A model generated the notes under the pieces. That model saw only the letters and a list, made by a program, of their open reading frames with translations. It did no database searches and was not told where the DNA came from. From Atopsyche davidsoni (taxonomy: Eukaryota; Arthropoda; Insecta; Trichoptera; Hydrobiosidae), in contig JAILWY010000002.1 in NCBI GenBank assembly GCA_022113835.1, forward strand, positions 3,884,501-3,948,500: a stretch of 64,000 nucleotides of DNA. The letters are read 5' to 3'. Below, piece after piece: positions 12,321 to 23,345 of this stretch. The position numbers and the translations under genes were made by a program. The number at the start of each line of letters is the position of its first letter. The first letter of the stretch is position 1.

Positions 12321-13650
12321 GCGATTCACCTCAAATTGGACAGCTTCTGAAGATGGAGATTGGATCTTTCATGACAGGCGGGTTTAATTTGTAACACTCC
12401 ATTTTCCAACAAAAAATTCAGGTTGCACTATGAATGCTGCCTCTCCCACTCATTCAGTAATTAGAAAATTGAATTGTATGAACTGCAAGACACTACTGAT
12501 TGAATCATGAATATAATTAAAATAATCAATATTGTATCAATTTCGAAACAACACAAAAACAGTATATACCTCTTAACTGCGGTCAAACAACATTATAATA
12601 GTTTTATTTATACTTAAGAAATCATAATATTTAATTGAAAAAGTACAGGCCTTCATTCAGGAGTTGTTTTATTTATGGCACTTCGACCTTAGCAGTCAAG
12701 ACCAAAATAATATATAATAACAACAATGCCTTAAAAATAAATAAATAATAATCAATTACTCACAGCAAAAATTATATAGAGGTCAAACTAATTTACAAGG
12801 TTGTTTTACCAAAGACTTGTGAATAGTGCAATTAATAGATACAACAAATAATAAAACATAGTCAAGCCTCTAAATAATTTATGCCACAAATATTATTCAT
12901 GTTGACACCGTGCTAGACGGTGCCGCTATGGTAAATAGATGACGTCATTGAGAACAGCTGATCGAAGCTTTTTTTATTTTATGTACACTTTTATACTATG
13001 GTAATCAATTTTTTGTATGCACTTTGATTCCAGTTTGGAATGCGCGTCCAGGTATATAATTCATAGTGTGTATAAATTATATTATAAATAGTTACCAAAT
13101 ATATATTTGTAATCATATGTATTTATTCTAGGAAGTAAGGAAGATCGTTTGGTGTTGTGTAAAAATTATAATTTAAAAAAATTTCACACTTTTAAACTAT
13201 TGAAAAATATTTAAATTTATGCAATACAATAAAAATGCTGTCGATGATAAAAGAAACTAATTTTTTGTGTTTATTAAATGTGATTTTTAACATTTTTTTA
13301 TCTATTAATTTCAATAGTGTCATCAGAAGGTAAATCAAAATTAATGTTATAGACCAAAGCATAACATACATTATTCATAACTGAATAATGAGTGACCCAT
13401 GTTTTTTTTTTATTTTACGTAGAAATTAGGCTCACAGCAATAATTTTTTTACTATTATTTATACGACATCTAGTTGTATCATTTCTATTTAGTTTTTTCA
13501 GCTTTAAGTAACCGGTGAAATAAAAACAATATACTCCAGCTTCTCTTTTAAAAAGAGCACATGAGTAGCTTTATAGACAGTTTTAATTAATCATTGTATT
13601 GCTAATTAGATCAATCTTTTTATACGGCTATGACTATTAGAATGAGAGGT
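12321..13650. other. AT-rich non-coding DNA with one CRE
   Basis: No gene. A perfect TGACGTCA lies at 12940-12947 and an E-box CAGCTG at about 12956, in a small GC-raised patch (12905-12970). Confidence 0.5.
12940..12947. promoter_or_regulatory. CRE palindrome TGACGTCA
   Basis: Perfect 8-bp CREB/ATF consensus, close to an E-box CAGCTG. One of six in the window. Confidence 0.35.
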
Positions 13651-13654
13651 GACT

Positions 13655-13718
13655 TTTATCAATGATTTATTTTCAGTAATATATATTACCGTAACAGTCA
13701 AAATCAATCATTGATAAA
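13655..13718 (+). other. 64-nt hairpin, 18 of 19 stem pairs
   Basis: Bases 13655-13673 pair with 13700-13718 with a single T/C mismatch. The loop itself contains a 14-bp palindrome (GTAATATATATTAC). The stem is slightly shorter than a typical microRNA precursor stem, and no known microRNA seed was recognised. It could be an AT-rich MITE remnant. Confidence 0.4.
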
Positions 13719-13925
13719 TCAATACTTGGTCCAGTTCTACCGACCGTTATTTGCAAGCAATGCAATTTTTATTATTCAAACCCGCTGTTACTCTCCCTGA
13801 GTTTTTTTTTTGTGAATATCAATAATTTGACTTTAATGCGCGACTGCGATTTCACAAACGCAAACTAATCCTGCCTACTATCCAAAGACATTAGTAAACT
13901 TCCATCAACGAAATTGATTATACTT
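13719..13925. other. Short AT-rich spacer
   Basis: Nothing recognisable apart from a T-run near 13801. Confidence 0.4.
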
Positions 13926-13929
13926 TCAA

Positions 13930-14265
13930 TGAGCAACACGTTCAAAAGATTCCGCGGTCGAGGAGGTCCCTGAAAGCTTTGCATCATGCAAATTCTTTCA
14001 GTGATTAGTAAGGCTGTTGCGGGTCTCGGTGCACCGCGGCTTATCTAAATTGCATATTCCCCGCGAGTATCCGAGCGACGCGGTGCGTTTGGGAATAGAT
14101 GCAATTTCCTCGTTCTTAATTGTCTGAAAATTTTCGTTATAACTCCTGCAATTATGCACCGGAAGGCAGTGGCCGCATTAGAAGTCGGCACGACTCCATT
14201 ACTCGCAAATTGCAGTTGCGATTCGTATCTAATTTCCAGGTTGCGTATACACGGCCCCCTTTTTT
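13930..14265. promoter_or_regulatory. Candidate enhancer with POU octamer
   Basis: A GC- and CpG-elevated block with the exact octamer ATGCAAAT (13986-13993), several related TTGCAT/ATGCAAT cores (about 14050, 14099) and TAAT cores. No open frame of note. The mix of near-repeated octamer-like words in a non-coding block is typical of developmental enhancers; this is inference. Confidence 0.35.
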
Positions 14266-15350
14266 TTTACTACGCGTTTTTTTATTTTTAGATGGTTGAA
14301 ACAATCAATAATACATACCATAAGTTCCTTTTTTGCATTCATCGAGTTCCATATCATTTTTCTGTCAAGAAATCTTGCTACAATATTTTAATATTCCACA
14401 TACATTTTGCATATGGAGAAAGAAGCCGACGAAAATACCAGAATAAAAGTTGGTACATTAAATACAAAATATATTCTCGATTTAATAAATGGCTGATATG
14501 ATTTTTTTAAAATGTGAAAATAATTAATACACTGATGTCTTAATTAATATAATTGTCACTTTATTTTGCTATATCGAAAGTTGATTTTTTTACAGAGAAT
14601 TGAAAAAACTATAAATTATATTCATCTATTTTTTATTATTTAATTAACGTCCATTTTAAGGGTAAAATAAAATCTTGAAGATGTTGAAAAATTGGATAAA
14701 ATGACGACTTTTCAAAACCAAAGTTTGTTAAAGGTTTTTAATTTTTTAAATAATAAGGCGCACATGGTTTATATTTAATCTTTTAATTTCAATTGAAAAA
14801 AGAACTTTTAAATGTTTAGGACTCTTGGAAAAGGGTCATAACGAATCTCCAAATTCCTACACTTTAATCGGAAAAACACATATTTATCATATTAATAGTA
14901 AATTAAAAAAAAATAAAAATATATTTTATTCGGAAGAAGGAATGTATCAAACTTTTTGCATTTAAATTTTTTTGATAGGTGCAGTGGATTTTTCGCAAAA
15001 CGGACTAGAAAATGATCAAAAAAACTCGATTATGCCGACTAGGCCCTTAACCATCTAAGAATCTTTGGATTATATAAAATTATCCATCGTCTTTTTGATT
15101 TCATACGTAAAACTAATATATATATTTTCAATATATTTATATAAATGATTTTGGGCCCAATCCGTTTCTTTAGAGTTAAATCTCATACTGAAAAAAAATG
15201 GTACACGCATATTTCAGTTAGTTCTATAATGATGTGAATTGATATGGCGTCGTTAAATTTTTTTTTTTTTTTTAATTGACTGAACACCAACGCCGTCTTA
15301 GCATCTGCTTAGCTTGCATTTTAAGCTTAGACGCTATGTATTAAGATAGG
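14266..15350. other. AT-rich non-coding DNA
   Basis: No gene recognised. Homopolymer T-runs, and short frames with lysine/isoleucine-rich translations. Confidence 0.5.
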
Positions 15351-15354
15351 TTTT

Positions 15355-15640
15355 AAAAATTCGTATTCCCGGCTAGACACGACCCGCCGCTGGCGCGGAA
15401 TGTTTTTTGATCGTCAAGTCGGGATCGGATTTCCATTTTCGTGATTCGGTCGCCGGCCGTGCGGTTGGCTGCCCTGCCTCTTCTCACGAAGCCAGTGCAT
15501 GCAACCGGAGAATAATAATGCAACAGCCAGAAAATAAATTTAAAAAAATACCAGTGTATCTCGAGTACGCGAGTTCGGAGCCCGGCTTCGTTATAAATCT
15601 TAGGCTTAATGATCCACATACTCGAATTGGATAGTAATGA
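15355..15640. promoter_or_regulatory. CpG-enriched block
   Basis: Dense CpG (CCCGCCGCTGGCGCGG, GGTCGCCGGCCGTGCGG, TCTCGAGTACGCGAG). Frames of 75 codons (plus) and 88 codons (minus) overlap each other, so both are probably by-products of GC content. No domain seen. Candidate regulatory element. Confidence 0.27.
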
Positions 15641-15760
15641 ATTCAGAATTAATGAAATACTTTACAATAACTTTTTTTTAAAACGATGCATTCATTATTA
15701 ATTATTATAATATTTAGGTTATATTTTAAAAGTAAAATATTAAGCGTAGACGTCAACCTT

Positions 15761-16066
15761 GTCTTCTTCATCAAGTGCTTCTCTTCAAGGGAGGTTGGCG
15801 ACCATTACACTACGCATATACTAATGCTGAGCCAGTACTCATGATTTTCTAAGGAGACAATAATGTAGTCTTTCTACACCGCAGTTTTATACTGCTGCTG
15901 CCCAATAGCATTATTATATAATCCTTGCTTTAGAAAGCTTTGGCGTTTAGATCTGATACTCCTTCTGCAGAAAGGAGTCCCCCCACCTCTATAAGATACT
16001 TCCAGAACACATCCGTCCACAATCATTCCAAATCCACTACTCCATTGCCGATCGTTTACACATGCA
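15761..16066 (-). mobile_element. SINE-like repeat copy 2 (minus strand, 5'-truncated)
   Basis: The reverse complement aligns with copies at 5522, 51421 and 62803 from GTGTAAACGATCGGCAATGG through GGAATGATTGTGGACGG, GCAGAAGGAGTATCAGATCT and TAATAATGCTATTGGGCAGC to the tail ATGGTCGCCAACCTCC and GATGAAGAAGAC. The CTCTCCCCATTCTG head is missing, consistent with incomplete reverse transcription. Confidence 0.7.
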
Positions 16067-18465
16067 TAATCAACAGAATGCTGAGAGCGGAGATATCAAG
16101 CCAATCAATGAACGTCTATTCATTACTATTTAATTTAATAAAAAATCTATGCCTTCAAAAAAGCCGTATATTATTATATTATACCCTCAGTCATCCATGT
16201 TGGAGTTAAATTAAATGATGAATTATTGTTGGATTATTTTTGAAAGGGCGGCAACCCCTACAGGAATTAGTTGGGCTTCACAGAATATAAGCCTGTATGT
16301 GCAGCGGTTTTCGTACCATCTAAGTGCAAGAATTGCTTGAACCTTGTCACTAATTGTGGTGTATTGTTAACAGCGTGACAACATAACAATAAAAGTTCTC
16401 TGAACTCAGTAAAAACCTTCGAACCTATAAATATATTTTTTAATGAAAAAAATATCAACCTTTACAATTCTTCTAGGGTTTCTTCGCGCTATTTTATTTT
16501 GGAACCATTGTTAATTTTGTGAATATAAATTTTTTTTTTTTTCTTTTAACAGATAAATCAAAAGAAACGGTAATATATAAATGTTTATTTGGTAATCAAA
16601 TTCGCATTACAAGGGCTTCATCGCATACATGGCCAAGTTTTAATAAAGCCCTTGAAAAGTAAAAGCTCTCAAAAGATAATCTCGTGTCGTATTTTTAGTA
16701 TTATTTGTACTTATTTTATTTTTAAAAAATAAAAATATTCTTACGAAAATTTATCTGCGTGCAGTGATTTAACATTTCGTCTGGTTTTGGAACTGTTATT
16801 ATAAAATAAATTACTCGTATTAGTATAAGGTTTTTTTTTTTTTTTGCTTTTCAAATAATTCCACAAATATACATCCCTTGTGGTACAATACACAAAAGAG
16901 CTTTTTTCCACACAGACTGAATTACTCCAATCAATCTCAATTCATCGCTCACTTTGATGCAACCGAGACAAATCTATTCACCGCGGCTACATCGGAGATA
17001 ATTCAAAAATATACTCTAATAGAAAACGCTACTCAGAAGAGGGTGACTGTATCAACAATGATACGACTCGACAAATACACGCTGTATAGATTCGGTAATG
17101 AATCATTCAAAAGATTCGATTAAATAGAAAATATCGAACATCGTAAATAAAATAAAAAAATGTGGGTTGGCAGTGTACACAGTACAAAAATAATGAAATG
17201 TACATTTTCACTTACTAAATAAATAAGTATTTTCGATATCGAATTTATTCATTTAATAGCGTCAAATAATTCACCATGTATCAGACAATAATTCCTAGTC
17301 CGGTAACTCGTGGTTAATAAATATCAACGATGCTAATTATTCAGACAATAACAATCGAATCGATGAATAGGTGTTAATATCACTCGTGATAGATTTGGGA
17401 TTGGTTGTGTTAAAATATTAAACAATAGAACAGACAGATGTAGGTTGTATTCACTCAACAACATGGATTGTAAGGTGTGAGGCATAAATCTACCCAGAGA
17501 CAGACCATGAGGCTCCATAGGTTACTATTTTAAAATAAAAGTGCTATTTATATAAATTATACTTATATAGAAAATATAGCATTTATTTTGACGACGTGGG
17601 TACTTATTTTTAACAATGAAATCTACTTTGAAATTTACCATATATTATATTACCGGTAATCATTTTTTTATACTTATTATTTTTTACGGTTCATGCTTAT
17701 CATATAGATACTCAATCGGATTTTTTTAAACAGATTATTTTATTAACATGATAACAGTAATTATATTTGAACAGATAATATAAATAATTAAATCTTTTGT
17801 TATATTTAAGTGCTTTCACTTGTATGTTTGTATATTTTGCTTGCATCTTACGAGAATAAGAAGTTTTTCAGTAAATTTATACCACCTTAACTCTTGATAC
17901 AAAAAAGAGCGTTCCTACTCATTGGTGTCATGTTTTCTGAATTTAGGACACCAATAAACCTTAACGGCCTCTACTTGCCCAGTAAAGGCAAGGGTGAGGA
18001 GGATCTACACTGAAGTTTACCTAACATACCTAATGATAATATAGGTCGAAAATTGTTGCTATTTGGCATTATACGTATGTAATACACACACACCCAATTG
18101 AAACCGATTTCACGAAGAGTATAAAATGAAGCTGTTGCTCTCAACACTTCTAACTTTTCAACAGTTGCATTTGATGGTAGAGTTGTAATTTTATAGATTC
18201 CCTGTTGAATTTTACGCGCATGCCCTCAACACGAAATAGTTACTTCTTTATGTCATTACCTTTTGAAAAGATAAAACTAAGGTAGATCTTTTTAAGCATT
18301 TCTCCCTGGGGGGTGGGGTGAGGTGAGGGCAGTCAGAGGGTCTTCTCACCTCTCAGAAGCAAGCTCAGTATCATAACTTTGATAGCGTGACATCAATTGA
18401 AGTCCTAAATAACTTTATTTATCACTTGTTCAAATTTTCCCCTCTCGTGCTCTTATCAATCTTAT
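16067..18465. other. AT-rich non-coding DNA, no gene recognised
   Basis: Frames at 16267-16458 (minus, 63 codons) and 16878-17123 (plus, 81 codons) have less biased composition than their surroundings, but match no family I know. A G-rich patch GGGGGGTGGGGTGAGGTGAG lies near 18309. Confidence 0.45.
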
Positions 18466-18469
18466 CTAA

Positions 18470-18690
18470 CCGCCATACACTTCAGTCCGACCTATTAAGC
18501 CCGCCCCCCCGACATTGGCGTCCAAAGCATAAACACTTGGATATCGGAGAATATTCACAACAATGATTGATCACAGTTCGCACCCCTGCCATTTTTCCCC
18601 CGGATCCAAGATGGCCGCCGGTGTCTGGTGCCTCCCCAGGTCGGGGGTAATTTGTTCCATCCCCCGCCCGTCCACCCCTGCTCGCCTGTG
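18470..18690. promoter_or_regulatory. GC-elevated block with AAGATGGCC
   Basis: Contains GCCATTTTTCCC (about 18589) and CCAAGATGGCCGCCGG (about 18606), opposite-strand YY1/Pho-like cores 20 bp apart. The 81-codon frame across it is unrecognised. Candidate regulatory element. Confidence 0.28.
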
Positions 18691-19425
18691 TATCTATGTA
18701 ATTATATTTTTAAATAGAGCACCTGGGGTATACTTATGCTGCGTATCCAATGCACAACTTGCATTTTTTGTTAATTTTCGGATAATACGTGCTTTGGGGT
18801 GTTTTTAATTATATTTAAATAATAAAAAACATAGACAAGTTTTTTGTATTGTGAATGCCAAATTTTCATTAGACAAAATATTATTATTAAATATCACAAA
18901 TTAGATAAAGCATACCGATTTAAATAATAAAAAAAATATAAAGCAATTTAACAGTTTTTAAAATATTGAATTATGATTTCTTAAAGCAACCGGTTTTACT
19001 GAAAATTAAAACAAATTGTACATTGCAGGGTATTCAATTTATTTTTTATTTAGATTCTTGAGATTGGATATCTTCCACTAATGGAATTTATGTAAAAACA
19101 GTTATCAGTTATTTTTCAAAAAACACCGCTTACTTAATAAATGAAAAATATATTTGTGTGTACAATCTGATATCTGCAAACGGTATTACATATCTTAGAA
19201 AAAAGAAAAACTGCAGCATTTCAAGGAAATCTGAAATGTTTACCTAGTATTTTCGTAAAACTGAAGCTTAAAACCAAAACGACTACACGAGGAAGCAGAC
19301 TTTGCATTAATCTTTAAAATGGAAAATAGGAAACTATGGGCGCGGGCGCAAGGTCCCCCAGCGGGAGTTATACTGATCGTTAAATTAAAGACCGGAAGTA
19401 CTAAGTGCTCGCAGACTAAGTAAAC
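18691..19425. other. AT-rich non-coding DNA
   Basis: Nothing recognisable. Confidence 0.5.
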
Positions 19426-19429
19426 AACT

Positions 19430-19665
19430 CCGTTACATTATTACGAGCAGCGACTGCCAACTCGAGCTGCTGCCGCGTAGTGCTGAGCCAAAGAAGAAGC
19501 CTAAGCTAAGCTGCTACGTGCGAAACCAACCCTGGAAATGCTTACAGCTGGAGCGAAGTAAAACCCAGAAGAGCTGCTACATTGCAATGCTTAGCGCCGT
19601 GCCAAAAAAGAAGCCAGAAAAGCTGCTACGTGTAAAATCGACCCTTGCAATGCTTTGGTTCGAAT
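19430..19665 (+). repeat. Degenerate tandem repeat with GAGCTGCTAC motif
   Basis: Three diverged units contain AGAAG..AGCTGCTAC followed by AATGCTTA/AATGCTTT (about 19490-19550, 19565-19595, 19605-19660). Unit spacing is irregular, so this is an old decayed array. Stops occur in every frame. Confidence 0.5.
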
Positions 19666-20180
19666 AAAATATTTTGCGAAAATATAGTTCCCGAAAATAA
19701 AGTTTCTAATGTGAAGTGTAACACAGCTGCTATTTAACGGAGAGAAAATGGCAAAAGTTGTTTAGAATTTTTCTTTGAAACGCACATCACTATCTGTGCC
19801 TGCTTTACTCTGAATAATGCCCCTGCATTGCAGCATTGAACGCTCTTTATGCAACTCAGCTTGTTATTATTAAGGGGCAAGTCAAGTTAAAGCGTGAAAT
19901 TCTACATGATTAAGAAAACATAGGGCAGCCATCAAAACAGTTTTGATACATCGTTTTTTGTACAAAAATTTGATTTTTAATAAAATTATTTATGAAACAC
20001 GAAAACAAATATATGACTTGAGACTTTTTTAATATTTATTTGCACTAAACGAAGTTGTATGATTATTCCATTTTTGCTTGTAATTATTATTTTTAATGAA
20101 TATTACAAACTATCGGATAGTTCTGCATTTTTAATGTATTTTTATTACCCACAAAAAAAATACACGAATTTTTTTTCACA
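19666..20180. other. AT-rich non-coding DNA
   Basis: Nothing recognisable. Confidence 0.45.
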
Positions 20181-20250
20181 GGTGGTATTTGAATCCACAC
20201 CTCCCAGCGATTGCAGCCTGGCGCTGTGTCCAAAGCCTGTTTAACTCACA
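20181..20250 (-). repeat. tRNA-like SINE remnant
   Basis: On the minus strand GGTGTGGATTCAAATACCACC forms a T-arm (GGTG/CACC flanks) with a B-box-like core, preceded by an A-box-like stretch. No full cloverleaf. Confidence 0.35.
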
Positions 20251-20321
20251 AGCTTATCGATCTGCCTATTTTCGAATTCCGTTATCTTCATAAGAACCTT
20301 CATGCACAGAGGTACCCCATA

Positions 20322-20336
20322 GGGGGGGGGGGGGGG
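20322..20336 (+). repeat. 15-base poly(G) run
   Basis: An uninterrupted G15 tract in a low-GC region, followed by ACACCCCC. Its exact length should be treated cautiously because sequencers often miscount such runs. It may form a G-quadruplex. Confidence 0.8.
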
Positions 20337-20660
20337 ACACCCCCATGGCTCGGCTCCTCAAGCCTGCGGAATGGGGGGACAATGGACGGGCCGCGGCACT
20401 CGCTGTCAATGGCGCAGGCGACATATAACGTGACAGGCAGCCTGTCTAATATCTCAAACCTCTCGTGGCAGAATGTTTGAAGTTAAACGGGACCCAAGGT
20501 GGGGTGGCCGCGTTCTTTGTGAGCCGATATCGTGTGGTTTGCCTTAGGTACTCAATTAAATACAACACTGATGTGAGAATCATTCATATCAAACTATGCA
20601 ATGCATTATAGATTGTACATTCCATAAAGGTTTGGCTGCCTTTCTTTGAAATCGTGTGGC
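20337..20660. other. Moderate-GC non-coding block
   Basis: GTGTGG(T/C)TTGCCTTAG occurs at about 20531 and 20653, 122 bp apart, and AACACTGA(T/C)(G/A)TGAGAAT occurs at about 20562 and 20937. These suggest an old local duplication or transposon. No gene. Confidence 0.35.
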
Positions 20661-20666
20661 TTGCCT

Positions 20667-20830
20667 TAGATCATAGGTTTTCAAACTATTTTATCCCGTC
20701 GACCCTTTGTCGATTTTTCCTGTTTTTCGTAGACCCCTGTCTTGCTAATATTTCAACTTATCTTAATATATCAACTTCAAAAATATTTTTGACATCTGAT
20801 ATACAGGGTGCGCCATATTTTATGTCGGTA
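20667..20830 (+). repeat. Possible degenerate hAT end and a second element start
   Basis: CATAGGTTTTCAAACT (20671-20686) followed by GTCGACCCTTTGTCG resembles the left end of the hAT MITEs at 29837 and 54117. ACAGGGTGCGCCATATTTTA (20803-20822) resembles the start of another terminal repeat. No partner end or target duplication was found. Confidence 0.25.
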
Positions 20831-22035
20831 TGTAAACATTGAATATCTTTGACATTTATCAACCGATTGACTTGAATAAATATGTTTTGAAACAATAATT
20901 TAGTACAATTTTAACCATGTTTCTTGATTCAAAACAACACTGACATGAGAATAATCCATTTCAAACTAATTACTAAATACATAATAGATTTCAAATTTAC
21001 CTTGCATGGTTATAAGCCCACAAATATTGTTAAAAATACAAAGTTTTTTCCAAATACAGAATTAACTATAATTTGATTTAAAACACACAAAATCCATTTA
21101 ACGAAATAACGATTGCCACAAATTGCATTTAATAATATCCCGCACACATTTTATTCCGGAACGAACTAGTAAGTTCAATTAGCAAAAAATATGGCACAAT
21201 TTATAATGTGTAGGCTATATAAGCAAAGGAAGCCATATTTATTATGGTAAAGATTTATTTCAGCATTATTAATTATCGACCTCTGAACCCTATCGAAATA
21301 AAATATAAGTTCTCAAAGTCGTTATTGTTTAGAAAACGGTTAATGATAATATTTCAGAATGTCTAATAACTTAAATTGAGCAATAAACTATACGAACACC
21401 TATTATAGTAATAAAAAAAAAAACCAAATTAGCGTTTAATAAGTCCCAGTAGATGATGTTGGCAATTATGTAATAAATGCTTCCATCTCTTTTTACTTTT
21501 TGCAGGCCCGCATTGCTTAGGTGTGACGAAATAAAATCCTTATTAAAAAAAATACTTTATAAAACATTTTTAATTTATGGCATTATATTTCAGCGTATTT
21601 TGGTTTTTTATCAAAATGAAATTGAAACAAGCTGGTCTAAAGAAGTCAGTTTTACGAGTTAAAACAGTCTTACTTATTTAGGCTGTATACCTTTAGAATA
21701 AAGATATTAAATAGATAGGTAATGAATAATTACCAACTGAAAAAAACAGCTGAGAGATTATAAATATTTATGGGAAAATGGAAATTAAAAAATATATTTA
21801 TTCATATAAATAAAAATATTTTTTTTATAATTATTGTTTTTTTTTATAATTGCGTTGGAGTGTTAAATAAACAGCACTGTCGTTAAAAATAAAAAATATA
21901 TCTCAGTTGAAAATCTCGTGTTCTTTACGATGATAAGGCTTTTAAAGTTTACAGCGTTCTAAAAATTTCACAAGCGACGTTCCTAATAAGATTTTGCAAT
22001 TTTCTATCCAATTTCAGCTCATAAAAGATACCATC
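20831..22035. other. AT-rich non-coding DNA
   Basis: No gene recognised. Confidence 0.5.
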
Positions 22036-22300
22036 TATCTTAGACAACGTCGTCCGAGACGCCGGGGCTCCGACACTGCCTCCGTGTGTTTTAATCAATA
22101 ATTAATTGACTTATAACAAAAGCTATATACCAGAGATAATTCAGTAATATCTGTTCAGGCCGGCGGGCGTCGTGACCGCCCGTAATCGATTTTTGATTGG
22201 ACCATTCGGACACAACAATAACCGAAATCAACATAATAACTGTCATTAATTTTACACAGACTTTTAGTGCTGGCCCACACGGGATTCGAACCTACATACT
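22036..22300. other. GC-elevated block ending in a B-box-like T-arm (minus)
   Basis: A CpG-bearing patch (GTCGTCCGAGACGCCGGGG; CCGGCGGGCGTCGTGACC) is followed by the minus-strand B box GTAGGTTCGAATCCCGTGTG (RC of 22276-22295). The latter is an exact GGTTCGAATCC, so a tRNA-derived SINE relic is likely at the right edge. Confidence 0.35.
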
Positions 22301-23135
22301 GGTTTTAACAAAGCATAAGTAAAAAATTTATAACTCCCAAAGATAAGTATATTAGTGTTTTAACACTAAGAGTGTTTATACGACCTAAATGGTACGTCTC
22401 TCTAATAAGAGTTGAAAATTGCGGGTGTAAGATGAACAGGTAAGTAAATAATTTAAAGCAATTAGAGAGGACTTCGTAGTGTAAAAAAGTCAAGGATAGT
22501 TTTCAATTATTTATATAACACCAAAAGCACTCAGACAATGCAAGGCGTTTATAAACTTGCGTACTTTAAAAGGTTTGGAAACTGAATATTGAAGAAAATA
22601 TTAGTAAACTATAATAAAAAAATGACTTTCATTTTACGTGAATATATGTGGGTATTACGTATTGCTCAATTTAATCAAAACTCAGGTGTAGGTTTCTATT
22701 TACGATACGCCCAGGTGACATGGGAGCTTACCGTTCTTATCCACAGTAAAGCTTTGGATGTCGTTCATAAGGGATGAACTCAAACATGGACGCAATAACC
22801 GAGACAGGACTTAGGGTTGTGTTGACTATGAGACTTATGACGTAAAATTTGAAATACTATATAGATACTGTGTAAATACAGAGATACTATAAATTAATTA
22901 TAAGTTATGACTTAAATAGTATTATCTGTTATTATTAGTGATTATATAAAAAAAGGTATAGATTCGCTTTGAATACATTAAATGAGTTTTTAACAAAATA
23001 GTATTTTTAAAAATTGTGCATATCTGAAATTATGTAATCACGTTAACGAATAAAACCATTTAATCGTTATCGGATCACAAATACCTAATGCTTAAAAAAG
23101 CGAGGTCCCACGAGTGACAAGCCATAATTGGCAGG
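22301..23135. other. AT-rich non-coding DNA
   Basis: No gene recognised. A 62-codon frame at 22589-22777 has no family similarity. Confidence 0.45.
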
Positions 23136-23139
23136 TGTT

Positions 23140-23345
23140 TTCAGTCCACACTGTATGACGTGATCAATTAACCCGGCCGGCATTACAGGTATCTTCAGGT
23201 ATTCCATTGACGCGAATAGCACCCTCGTCCGGCCGACCCACTCCGTCAAAGCCTTCGTGTGGTCTTCCAGATAAAGGGACCTGTTCGGACCCCGGCTGGC
23301 CCGGGCTTATCTCTTCGGAGCATTCCGCGTGGGTGTAGTGGTTTT
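23140..23345. promoter_or_regulatory. GC-elevated candidate regulatory block
   Basis: CCCGGCCGGCATTACAGG, CGTCCGGCCGACCC and GGACCCCGGCTGGCCCGGGC stand out from AT-rich flanks. No open frame. Confidence 0.25.

Noticed and set aside
20525..20680. GTGTGG(T/C)TTGCCTTAG pair as target duplication of a 122-bp element
   Set aside because: The repeats are imperfect and no inverted ends or tail lie between them.
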